The notes below the pieces were generated by a model, which had not been told where the DNA came from, searched no databases, and saw nothing but the letters and a program-made list of their open reading frames with translations. Positions 1-6,233 of a DNA stretch of 11,570 nt are shown in pieces. Position numbers and translations under genes: made by a program. Source of the stretch: Methanobacteriota archaeon (GTDB taxonomy: Archaea; Thermoplasmatota; Poseidoniia; Poseidoniales; Thalassarchaeaceae); contig PAUH01000010.1 of assembly GCA_002712645.1 (NCBI GenBank), positions 26,207 through 37,776 on the forward strand, in the 5' to 3' direction. The stretch's first letter is position 1; every line of letters starts with the position of its first letter.

Positions 1-753
1 GAATACGTCAAGATCAATAGAAACGGGAAGTATGCACTGAAATTTGCAACACAGAATGACTCTCTTGTCCAAGTCAGACCTGCTACTGAGGAAGATCATG
101 TGGTCTTGGTATCCTCCGGGGGTTACGCTTGCAGGTTCTTGCCGTCTGAAGTCAAGACAAGGGATGACCCGTCAACGGGAGAGGTCCACATGACCCATAC
201 AGTCAGAGTGCAGGGCAGAGTCAGTCAAGGAGTAGGAGGGATGAAGCTGCAATCCGGTGATAGTGTGGTGGGGATGATTGTGACTGATGACTTCGATACG
301 AGCGTCCTGACGATTTCCAAGTACGGCATGGCAAAGCGCAGTCGATTGGGCTCTGGGGAGATGATTCAAGCTACCAGCGAAGATAGTGTTCCGATCTTCG
401 ACGACGAGGGTGAGCCGATGATGGAGAGGGACGGGTACAGGAAAACCAACAGAGGCACGAAGGGGGTTCGAACGATGGCCCTGTCTGATACAGACTCGAT
501 TGTCGGCGTCAGACAAATCCCGGATCTCTCTGATCAACTGTTCATGCTTACCGAGAAGGGGATGATGATTCGCATGCCTGCGACTCAGACCAAGGAGACC
601 CTGGGCAAGGTTACCAAGGGAACCAGGATAATGGAGCTGCGGGACGCCAAGAAGAAGTCGCACATTGACGAGATTATCTTCGTAGCGCGCCTCCCAGCCG
701 AACTCATCGACGAAGATGACGAGGATTCTGAAGGCAACGCAGAAGAAGAATGA
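1..753 (+). CDS. gyrA: DNA gyrase subunit A, C-terminal part (5' end outside window)
   Basis: The reading frame is open from base 1 to the TGA at 751-753 (250 residues), so only the end of the protein is present. GyrA is the DNA-cleaving subunit of the A2B2 gyrase that introduces negative supercoils using ATP. The fragment consists of repeating beta-pinwheel blades of the C-terminal DNA-wrapping domain. Recurring strand/turn motifs include VVLVSSGGYACRF, VLTISKYGMAKRS, NRGTKGVRTM and LFMLTEKGMMIRM; this pattern is diagnostic of the GyrA/ParC C-terminal domain. The catalytic tyrosine region lies upstream of the window. The protein ends in a strongly acidic tail (IDEDDEDSEGNAEEE), a feature also known in some bacterial GyrA proteins, where it modulates wrapping. 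Gyrase in an archaeon is a known ancient acquisition from bacteria. ParC is the main alternative, but archaea of this type normally carry gyrase. Confidence 0.9.
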   Translation, partial: EYVKINRNGKYALKFATQNDSLVQVRPATEEDHVVLVSSGGYACRFLPSEVKTRDDPSTGEVHMTHTVRVQGRVSQGVGGMKLQSGDSVVGMIVTDDFDTSVLTISKYGMAKRSRLGSGEMIQATSEDSVPIFDDEGEPMMERDGYRKTNRGTKGVRTMALSDTDSIVGVRQIPDLSDQLFMLTEKGMMIRMPATQTKETLGKVTKGTRIMELRDAKKKSHIDEIIFVARLPAELIDEDDEDSEGNAEEE

Positions 754-764
754 TTCCAACCGCT

Positions 765-775
765 CGCCTTAAGCC
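765..775 (+). promoter_or_regulatory. possible box A (TATA-like) promoter element of the tRNA gene
   Basis: The short gap between gyrA and the tRNA contains CTTAAG at 768-773, about 27-32 bases before the first base of the mature tRNA, which is the usual archaeal box A distance. The match is short and the region is not AT-rich, so this is tentative; the tRNA could instead be read through from gyrA. Confidence 0.25.
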
Positions 776-799
776 GGAATCTTGGGTCGCCGGAACATT

Positions 800-886
800 G
801 CGGCAGTCGCATAGCCTGGCCATTGCGCTGGATTGCTAATCCAGTGGTGTCTCACCTCGGGAGTTCGAATCTCCCCTGCCGCGCCA
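800..886 (+). tRNA. tRNA-Ser (anticodon GCT), CCA encoded
   Basis: A complete cloverleaf can be folded by eye. The acceptor stem GCGGCAG (800-806) pairs with CTGCCGC (876-882). The D stem GCA (809-811) pairs with TGC (824-826). The anticodon stem CTGGA (828-832) pairs with TCCAG (840-844) around loop TTGCTAA, giving anticodon GCT at 835-837, which reads AGC/AGU serine codons. A long variable arm, GGTG (846-849) pairing with CACC (853-856), makes it a class II tRNA as expected for serine. The T stem GGGAG (859-863) pairs with CTCCC (871-875) around TTCGAAT. The discriminator base is G883, typical of serine tRNAs, and CCA is encoded at 884-886. No intron is present. Confidence 0.96.
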
Positions 887-895
887 CATTGTGTC

Positions 896-904
896 GAGGG
901 AGGG
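896..904 (+). promoter_or_regulatory. strong Shine-Dalgarno sequence ahead of a mini-ORF
   Basis: GAGGGAGGG lies 10 bases after the tRNA CCA end and three bases before an ATG at 908. That ATG is out of frame with the DUF4105 gene and opens a nine-codon ORF ending at the DUF4105 start. The sequence is 32 bases upstream of the DUF4105 ATG at 937, too far to serve it directly. Confidence 0.5.
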
Positions 905-907
905 TTC

Positions 908-937
908 ATGCGTTCGACGGTTCCCCTGTGGTACTGA
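908..937 (+). CDS. candidate nine-codon leader peptide (MRSTVPLWY)
   Basis: ATG at 908-910 is followed by eight sense codons and TGA at 935-937, giving MRSTVPLWY. The stop overlaps the next gene's start in a TGATG arrangement, the classic geometry for termination-reinitiation coupling. A purine-rich Shine-Dalgarno sequence sits just upstream. The peptide ends in Leu-Trp-Tyr, and aroA of the shikimate pathway is two genes downstream, so aromatic-sensing attenuation is conceivable. An ORF this short can occur by chance. It could equally be the true N-terminus of the DUF4105 protein displaced by a one-base sequencing or natural frameshift. Confidence 0.3.
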   Translation: MRSTVPLWY

Positions 938-1824
938 TGGAAGGCGGCACAACAAGTGGGGCTGCTGTTGGTTTTGCTTGGCCTGTTCTATTGACGGGCG
1001 CATTGGCATTGGCACTCCTGATTTGGTTGACACTGAGACATCTCAGCCTCAGGCCATCAAACGACAGATCATGGGTCAATGACAATGAGAGGATGGCAAC
1101 TGCAGATTTCAATGGTGACGAGGTGACAATTCGAAACGTCAGAGATTTCAATTGGAGAAGCACCAGGGACTTCGATGAAAGATGGATTGATGTCAAGGTA
1201 AACCTCGATAAAATATCGAAAATATGGTTCGTCTTGGAGTACTTTGATCCCTCGAAGAGACAGATGGCTCATACAATAATGAGTTTCGAGACTGAAGATG
1301 GGGAGAGACTCGCCTGTTCCATCGAGGTTCGAAGGGAGAAAGGAGAGCGCTACCACCCCCTCAAGGGGATGTTTCGCCAATACGAGCTAATCTACGTCTG
1401 GGCAACAGAGAGGGATGTTATCGGAGTCAGGACGAGATGCAGAAAGAAGTCGGTGACCCATCTCTTCGAAGCCGTCGTTCTGGGCCCGGGGAACGAACGG
1501 AGGATGCTTGAATCCTATCTGAGGAGGACCAACAAACTTAGCGAAGACCCTGAATGGTACAATACGATCACCAATACCTGCACAACAAACATAGTTCGGC
1601 ACGTGAATGAGGTATATCCGGGAAGGGTACCGAGGGCCATCTCCATACTACTACCCGGGTTGAGTCCGAAATTGCTACACAGAAACAACCTGGTCAAAAT
1701 GACGGGGACCCTGGAAGAGACTCTGGAAATGAGCATCATTGACGGGAAGGGCGATTCCTGGGATGGGTCGGGTGACTTCGGAGACTGGATTAGAAGCGAG
1801 GGTTCAATCGACTCATCCCCGTGA
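937..1824 (+). CDS. membrane-anchored DUF4105 (Lnb N-terminal domain-like) protein
   Basis: This 295-residue protein has one hydrophobic segment (about residues 11-33) followed by a soluble domain. From memory of the family, the domain matches DUF4105: PSNDR..W after the membrane segment, then IRNVRDFNWRST, MAHTIMSF, SIEVRREKGE, FRQYELIYV, ERDVI.VRT and EWYN......CTTNI..H. DUF4105 forms the N-terminal domain of Lnb, a Bacteroides lipoprotein N-acyltransferase thought to use a Cys-His pair. Candidate equivalents here are His112 (MAHTIMSF) and Cys215 (NTCTTNI), with His222 nearby. Acylation activity in this protein is inference. The frame is open upstream to an ATG at 823, but that start lies inside the tRNA; ATG 937 (or GTG 928) is preferred. 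Positive residues follow the membrane segment and none precede it, which by the positive-inside rule argues against an external domain unless the N-terminus is different. The gene sits seven bases upstream of aroA. Confidence 0.8.
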   Translation: MEGGTTSGAAVGFAWPVLLTGALALALLIWLTLRHLSLRPSNDRSWVNDNERMATADFNGDEVTIRNVRDFNWRSTRDFDERWIDVKVNLDKISKIWFVLEYFDPSKRQMAHTIMSFETEDGERLACSIEVRREKGERYHPLKGMFRQYELIYVWATERDVIGVRTRCRKKSVTHLFEAVVLGPGNERRMLESYLRRTNKLSEDPEWYNTITNTCTTNIVRHVNEVYPGRVPRAISILLPGLSPKLLHRNNLVKMTGTLEETLEMSIIDGKGDSWDGSGDFGDWIRSEGSIDSSP

Positions 1825-1831
1825 GCGTGCC

Positions 1832-3034
1832 GTGATCGAGGTACCCGAATCCAATATTGCCGAGGGCATGGCTTGGCCTCTTCCGGCTTCCAAGAGCCAT
1901 ATCATAAGGTGGCTAATGTTAGCCTCGCAGTCTCAAAGTGAAATGGAAATCTGTCATCAAGGTGAAATCGGAGAGGATGTCAGAAATGTTGTTTCCAGCT
2001 TGAATAGGCTAGGCGCCAAAATAGAAACGATGGATGGGAAGATACTGGTGGGTGTTTCCGATGTTGGATTCCCGATCCATGCTAGCGAGGGTCTTGATCT
2101 AGGGAATTCAGGAACTGGTCTCAGGATGATGATGTCGCTATGCTCATCGCTCCCGCTGGAGACTTCGATTACAGGGGATTCCTCGCTTAGATCTCGTCCA
2201 TTCGACATTCTTTCCAACGCTCTTTCGGCTATAGGTTGCGATTGCAAGCGCTCGTATGATGGCTCTTTGCGAATATCTGGTCCTGCGGATTCCGGAGACA
2301 TCGAGTTAGATCTATCTGAGGGAAGTCAGCCGCTCTCAGCACTCCTCATGGCAGCCCCGTCGATGAAGGCGGAGTTGACCGTACGTATCCTCGGAAAGCC
2401 CGTGAGCAGGGGTTATCTCAATCTGAGTTACAAGATTGCAAATCTAACCGGATCGGAAAATGAGTTTTCAGAAAATTCTCTCATCATCAAGCCATGGGAG
2501 ATTGTTTTGCCTGAAAGGGTGGATGTCCCCCCGGAGAGAAGCCTAGTTCCAGTGATTATGCTCCTGGAAAGGCTGCATGGTGTCGATCTTGGGACCTCGA
2601 TGCATATGGAATCTGAACTTCTCGGAGATGCTATAGAATCACTACATAACAACAACACGGAAAGCCTGGATTTGTCTGATGCGAGCGATCTAATTACGCC
2701 TGCAGCAGCACTGCTTGCGATAGGCGAGGGAGGGACAATAACAGGCATAGGGCATGTTGGCCGCAAGGAGTCGCACAGAGTTAAGACTACAGTGGAGCTT
2801 CTCTCATCTTTCGGGATGACTGCCTATTCGAAAGACAGAGGCATGATGGAAGTACCAGGCAGGCAGACCTTGATTCGCCCGGAAACCAAAATAGAGACGC
2901 ACAACGACCATCGCGTGGCCATGACTGCTCTTGCATTGGCAAGTCGTGTTGGAGGAGTGATTCTAGGACATGAGTGCGTCGGAGCCACTCATCCCAACTT
3001 CACGATTTCCCTGCTGGAACTATTGCGACAGTAG
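1832..3034 (+). CDS. aroA: 3-phosphoshikimate 1-carboxyvinyltransferase (EPSP synthase)
   Basis: This 400-residue enzyme joins shikimate-3-phosphate and phosphoenolpyruvate in the sixth step of the shikimate pathway, in the cytoplasm. Family motifs appear in order: PASKSHIIR (Lys21, Ser22), LGNSGTGLR (Asn92-Arg98), RSRPFD (about 120-125), EGSQPLSALLMAAP (163-176), KPVSRGYLNL (189-198), DASDLITPAAA (283-293, likely catalytic Asp286), GRKESHRV (310-317, Lys312/Glu313) and NDHRVAM (358-364). Both halves of the double-domain fold are present and the length is slightly under the bacterial 427 residues. The first Ser of the usual SSQ phosphate-binding triplet is Gly here. The GTG at 1832 is chosen because it starts seven bases after the previous stop and leaves a normal N-terminus. 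The frame is open to an ATG at 1739, which would overlap the DUF4105 gene by 86 bases, and an ATG at 1868 would leave very little before PASKS. Confidence 0.95.
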   Translation: MIEVPESNIAEGMAWPLPASKSHIIRWLMLASQSQSEMEICHQGEIGEDVRNVVSSLNRLGAKIETMDGKILVGVSDVGFPIHASEGLDLGNSGTGLRMMMSLCSSLPLETSITGDSSLRSRPFDILSNALSAIGCDCKRSYDGSLRISGPADSGDIELDLSEGSQPLSALLMAAPSMKAELTVRILGKPVSRGYLNLSYKIANLTGSENEFSENSLIIKPWEIVLPERVDVPPERSLVPVIMLLERLHGVDLGTSMHMESELLGDAIESLHNNNTESLDLSDASDLITPAAALLAIGEGGTITGIGHVGRKESHRVKTTVELLSSFGMTAYSKDRGMMEVPGRQTLIRPETKIETHNDHRVAMTALALASRVGGVILGHECVGATHPNFTISLLELLRQ

Positions 3035-3046
3035 GGGAAAGAAACC

Positions 3047-3053
3047 GAGGTGA
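3047..3053 (+). promoter_or_regulatory. Shine-Dalgarno sequence fixing the EamA start
   Basis: GAGGTGA lies four bases before the ATG at 3058, a near-perfect match to the 16S rRNA 3' end. It decides the start against an in-frame ATG at 2974 that lies inside aroA. Confidence 0.7.
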
Positions 3054-3057
3054 CGCG

Positions 3058-4017
3058 ATGTTCAGCAGAGATGGGCTCAATGTGCATATCCTGATGGTTC
3101 TAGTCGCTATCATCTGGGGAGGTTCCTGGGCAATTGGCCGCATGCTTGCATTGTCCTTGCCACCAGCCACAGGGGCATGGATGCGATACATCGTCTGCAT
3201 GTTAGCGTTCTACCTATGGTTCTTCTACAAATCAGCCAGGGGCGAGCAAGTACGCTGGCTGCCTGACTCCAGAGATGCATGGATGCGTATTCTCCTCATT
3301 GCGGTTTTTGCAGTGATGGGGTATCAGCTCCTGTTCATGTACGGGATGAAGTTCACCGCGGCGGGAGACGCCTCGCTGATAATCACCATGAATCCCATAT
3401 TCACGGTATTGCTTGCTTCTCCCTTCCTCGACCAGAGGATCACTACAAGGATGGTCTACGGCCTCATCCTTGCCTTCATCGGGGTCGCAGTGGTAACGGG
3501 ATGGAGCCCTAACACCGATATCCCCGTGCATGACAGGCTGAAAGGCGATTTCATGATAATGCTCGCAGCGCTGTGCTGGGCCACTGCAACGAATCTGACT
3601 CGGATAATGCTCGAGGTCGAGGGGGATTACGGCGCCAGTTCCTCAGAAATCGTAGTCTGGTACTCCCTCGTCGGAACAGCCTTACTCACACCATGGTGGC
3701 TGGCGGATGTTTACTCTGGGGGCTTTGAAACCCCCAATAACGAGGATCTCGTGGCCATCCTGTACCTGAGTATACTATCCACTGTTCTGGCTTACATATG
3801 GTTCGTCATTGGTGTCGAGAAGATCGGTGCGACCTCCGCCTCATCCTATGTGTTTCTCGTGCCGCCATTCGGGGTCCTCGGCGGTTGGCTGCTTCTCGAT
3901 GAGCGGCTGGGCGCTTCACTTCTGTTGGGATTCATACTCATCGTACTTGGCGTGAGAGTCGTTCAGAGGGAGAGTGAGGCAGTGGGGAGAGCAGGGAGAA
4001 GCCCCCTTCAGGATTAA
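3058..4017 (+). CDS. EamA/DMT-superfamily transporter, 10 membrane segments
   Basis: This 319-residue hydrophobic protein has about ten membrane segments in two similar halves, as in EamA-domain members of the drug/metabolite transporter superfamily. The first half begins with VLVAIIWGGSWAIGR and contains the GMKFTAAGDASLI....P stretch; the second begins LAALCWATATNLTR and contains AYIWFVIGVEKIGATSAS followed by P and LLLDERLGA. The pattern of small residues and prolines around helices 3-4 and 8-9 is typical. Members export amino acids, nucleobases or other metabolites; the substrate cannot be read from sequence. The start at 3058 is supported by the adjacent Shine-Dalgarno sequence and a 23-base gap after aroA, so it is probably cotranscribed with aroA. 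Export of an aromatic compound would fit the neighbourhood but is only a guess. Confidence 0.9.
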   Translation: MFSRDGLNVHILMVLVAIIWGGSWAIGRMLALSLPPATGAWMRYIVCMLAFYLWFFYKSARGEQVRWLPDSRDAWMRILLIAVFAVMGYQLLFMYGMKFTAAGDASLIITMNPIFTVLLASPFLDQRITTRMVYGLILAFIGVAVVTGWSPNTDIPVHDRLKGDFMIMLAALCWATATNLTRIMLEVEGDYGASSSEIVVWYSLVGTALLTPWWLADVYSGGFETPNNEDLVAILYLSILSTVLAYIWFVIGVEKIGATSASSYVFLVPPFGVLGGWLLLDERLGASLLLGFILIVLGVRVVQRESEAVGRAGRSPLQD

Positions 4018-4020
4018 ATA
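4013..4020 (+). promoter_or_regulatory. possible TATA box of the uL16-hpt unit
   Basis: TTAAATA and its flanks (4013-4020) overlap the stop codon of the transporter gene. The element ends 34 bases before the uL16 ATG, so transcription would begin close to 4040-4045 and leave a short leader containing GAGGGAT (4044-4050). The surroundings are GC-rich, which makes the AT-rich octamer stand out. Confidence 0.4.
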
Positions 4021-4054
4021 CGAACGGCCGGTCGCCGCGGACTGAGGGATTAGG

Positions 4055-4594
4055 ATGGCACGCAAGCCAGCGAAGATGTATCGCCGGATCAAAGGTCCCG
4101 CCTATACCCGTAGAAAGTACACCGGCGGTGTGCCCAACAACAGGATTCTCAGGTACCATATGGGAAACAGAACAGTTGCTGAAGCAGATGGCTTCGAGGT
4201 GATTCTGACTCTGACCGCAGATGACTCCTGCCAAATCCGGCATACTGCGCTTGAAGCCTCTCGACAAATCTCAAATGCCACGATTCGTAATGCGGCCACT
4301 GAGAACGGCTATGCTCTGCGTGTTCACAAGTACCCTCATCATGTGATCCGCGAGAACAAGCAGGCTACGGGTGCTGGTGCGGATCGTGTTTCACAGGGAA
4401 TGAGGCTGTCATTCGGGAAGAATGTGGGGACGGCGGCTAGAGTGAAGCGCGGAGAAGTTGTGATTTCCATACACACGAGACCTGAGTTCTACTTGCAGGC
4501 TCGCGATGCATTGCGAAAGGCCAGTATGAAGCTGCCAACTCCTTGCACGATAAAGGTCGTGAAGGGTGCCGAGACATTGAAGGGTCTGGTCTGA
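4055..4594 (+). CDS. rpl10e: 50S ribosomal protein uL16 (archaeal L10e)
   Basis: This 179-residue protein is the full length expected for archaeal/eukaryotic L10e (uL16), a large-subunit protein near the peptidyl-transferase centre and the 5S rRNA. Diagnostic stretches are the N-terminus MARKPAKMYR with PAYTRR and YTGGVPN, then ALEASRQISN, LRVHKYPHHVIREN, GADRVSQGMRLSFGK and the C-terminal TIKVVKG. The loop with GADRVSQGMR is the one that approaches the A-site tRNA in the family. The start has a GAGGGAT Shine-Dalgarno sequence four bases upstream. The gene stands apart from other ribosomal protein genes and is followed 11 bases later by a purine salvage gene, so the two are probably one transcript. 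Confidence 0.97.
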   Translation: MARKPAKMYRRIKGPAYTRRKYTGGVPNNRILRYHMGNRTVAEADGFEVILTLTADDSCQIRHTALEASRQISNATIRNAATENGYALRVHKYPHHVIRENKQATGAGADRVSQGMRLSFGKNVGTAARVKRGEVVISIHTRPEFYLQARDALRKASMKLPTPCTIKVVKGAETLKGLV

Positions 4595-4605
4595 GACCGC
4601 GTCAT

Positions 4606-5187
4606 ATGAGCAGCCCACTCAGTCCGATGGGAGTTTTGGAAGAATCTCTGAAGGGTGCACCCATCATCTGGAAGGGGGACTACCCATACTTCATCCACCC
4701 AATATCGGATGGGATACCCCGAATGGACCCAGAGGTTCTGAAAGCGGTTTCAACCCTTATCGTAGAATCCACCGATTGGGAAGGCGTTGATCTCATAGTA
4801 AGCGTAGAGGCGATGGGGCTTCCGCTTCTAGCAGCCGTGGGAGAAGCCACGGGTATTCCGACCGTTGTGATTAGGAAGAGGTCCTATGGCATGGCGGGGG
4901 AGGTCGCTGTCGATGTTTCGACTGGGTACTCCAGCTCAACGATATACATCAACGACATAGCTCCTGGCGAGAAGATCGTGATCGTCGATGATGTAATATC
5001 GACAGGAGGGACCCTCGAGCCACTTCTCGAGAGGCTCGAGGAAATGGGAGTAATTCTCCGTGATATCGTGATTGCCATCGAGAAGGGGGAGGGCAGGAAA
5101 AGGCTGAATCGAGAGCGTCCTGAATGGCCAATACGATCTTTGGCCCGTATCGAAATTGTAGATGGTCAAGTGCAAATGGCCGACTAA
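4606..5187 (+). CDS. hpt: archaeal-type hypoxanthine/guanine phosphoribosyltransferase
   Basis: This protein (193 residues from ATG 4606) converts hypoxanthine or guanine plus PRPP to IMP or GMP in purine salvage. It contains the PRPP-binding motif VIVDDVISTGGT (125-136). The N-terminal part, LEESLKGAPI...YFIHPISDGIP, plus VSVEAMGLPLAAA-like and VIRKRSYG segments, matches the archaeal HPRT subfamily rather than bacterial Hpt or Apt. An adenine phosphoribosyltransferase-type specificity cannot be excluded from motifs alone. The start is uncertain: ATG 4606 gives a tight 11-base gap from uL16, while ATG 4627 (186 residues) aligns better with the homologous N-terminus I remember. Neither has a clear Shine-Dalgarno sequence. 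The frame is open upstream to 4543, inside uL16, which is unlikely to be used. Confidence 0.88.
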   Translation: MSSPLSPMGVLEESLKGAPIIWKGDYPYFIHPISDGIPRMDPEVLKAVSTLIVESTDWEGVDLIVSVEAMGLPLLAAVGEATGIPTVVIRKRSYGMAGEVAVDVSTGYSSSTIYINDIAPGEKIVIVDDVISTGGTLEPLLERLEEMGVILRDIVIAIEKGEGRKRLNRERPEWPIRSLARIEIVDGQVQMAD

Positions 5188-5242
5188 TTGTTGCCGTAAG
5201 TCCGAATCCAGAAATGGAGCCGGATGATCGAGATTGAGTTAT

Positions 5243-6130
5243 TCAGCTCAGAAAGGTACCATTTCGATAGTCTGAGAGTGCTTGATGTATTTCCTCCCTG
5301 GTATTCATTACAAATGGGCCATAGCGCTCTATTGGTTCATTCAATTCCGGTCCTGCGAGAATAAGGAATTCAGAATCTGACTTGGATTTGATCATAATTT
5401 CATCTCCCTCTGAGAGAAGGGCCAGTTCGCCATCTTGGATTTGTTGTTTAGCCCCTATGCCAAATGCCATTGGATTGACTTTGACTTGCATCTTATTTTC
5501 TAGCGCAATCTCTCCGCCGAATACGTAGATCATGCCATTTAGATCTGGTTCAAACTGCTGGATTAAACGTGCTCCTGTACCCATTCTAACATGAATGAGT
5601 GTGATTGGTATCTTTGTATCGATTGACGAAGTTGCCCCCATACATTCGCCAGCAATCACTCTAGCCCATACCCCATCTTGCTCCACGACGGGGGATTCGG
5701 ATGATGGGACTTCTTGGTATCTCGGCTCCATCATTTTGTGAGATGAGGGGAGATTGACCCATATTTGGAAACCATGTGTCTTCCCTCCAGTTCTGAGGAA
5801 TTCTTCCTGGGGCTCTTCGCAATGGATTATTCCGCGGCCAGCAGTCATCCATTGGACGTCCCCTGGATTCAGTTCCCCGCTATTCCCTGCACTGTCTTCA
5901 TGTCTCATCCTGCCTTCCAACAGGTAGGTTACAGTCTCGAATCCGCGATGTGGGTGCCATGGTGCCCCTAGTGCTTCCCCGGGCCCGTAGTTCACAGGCC
6001 CCATTTCGTCAATCAACAGAAATGGGCTCATCACCCTCCCCATCCTATATGGTCGGCGGACCTTGAATCCGCCTCCCTCCCTGACTATGTGAGTTGGAAC
6101 AATCTCAGTAACGGCCCGAGTAGTACGCAT
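5243..6130 (-). CDS. pirin-family bicupin protein
   Basis: This 295-residue protein has the pirin double-cupin fold. The N-terminal cupin holds all four metal ligands of the family: His59 and His61 in HPHRGFETV, and His103 and Glu105 in GRGIIHCEEP, matching the spacing of human pirin His56/His58/His101/Glu103. The flanking DEMGPV and LEGRMRHEDSAGN segments are also typical. The C-terminal cupin (about residues 165-280, with GEIALENK and MAFGIGAKQQ) has no obvious metal set. Prokaryotic pirins bind iron, and some act as quercetin dioxygenases or regulators; the role here is unknown. The start at 6130 (MRTTRAVTE) is chosen by fit to the family; the frame remains open to 6247 but that extension is unlike pirin and overlaps dph2. 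It converges on hpt with a 55-base gap. Confidence 0.92.
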   Translation of the reverse strand: MRTTRAVTEIVPTHIVREGGGFKVRRPYRMGRVMSPFLLIDEMGPVNYGPGEALGAPWHPHRGFETVTYLLEGRMRHEDSAGNSGELNPGDVQWMTAGRGIIHCEEPQEEFLRTGGKTHGFQIWVNLPSSHKMMEPRYQEVPSSESPVVEQDGVWARVIAGECMGATSSIDTKIPITLIHVRMGTGARLIQQFEPDLNGMIYVFGGEIALENKMQVKVNPMAFGIGAKQQIQDGELALLSEGDEIMIKSKSDSEFLILAGPELNEPIERYGPFVMNTREEIHQALSDYRNGTFLS

Positions 6131-6233
6131 GTGACAAATACACCAAGATTTACGCTTAACTACTCGTATTTTTCTTTCGATTGCTGCGAGTGATCTATGC
6201 AACCGATGAAATAGGCGTCCATAGCCCGAACAA
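6131..6233. promoter_or_regulatory. divergent intergenic region between pirin and dph2
   Basis: These 103 bases separate the two divergent starts and should contain both promoters. On the minus strand, a purine-rich BRE-like CGAAAG followed by AAAAATACG (6165-6179) lies about 35 bases before the pirin ATG, a plausible BRE/TATA pair. On the plus strand only a weak GATGAAATAG (6205-6214) sits about 20-29 bases before the dph2 ATG, which would fit a nearly leaderless transcript. Confidence 0.45.

Noticed and set aside
172-759. Long open frame on the minus strand opposite gyrA
   Set aside because: It is a shadow of the gyrA coding sequence; the plus-strand translation is clearly GyrA and the minus product has no recognisable domain.
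800-886. tRNA-Ser as an attachment site for an integrated element
   Set aside because: No repeat of the tRNA 3' end was found downstream, and there is no integrase or other mobile gene in the window.
823-936. N-terminal extension of the DUF4105 reading frame
   Set aside because: The first in-frame ATG lies inside the tRNA-Ser gene, and the extension is simply translated tRNA sequence; homology begins after 937.
4583-4598. Small hairpin GGTCT/AGACC around the uL16 stop codon
   Set aside because: Only five base pairs; such a stem is expected often by chance and no U-rich tract follows.
5188-5242. Transcription terminator between hpt and pirin
   Set aside because: The convergent gap has no oligo-T tract or convincing hairpin on either strand.
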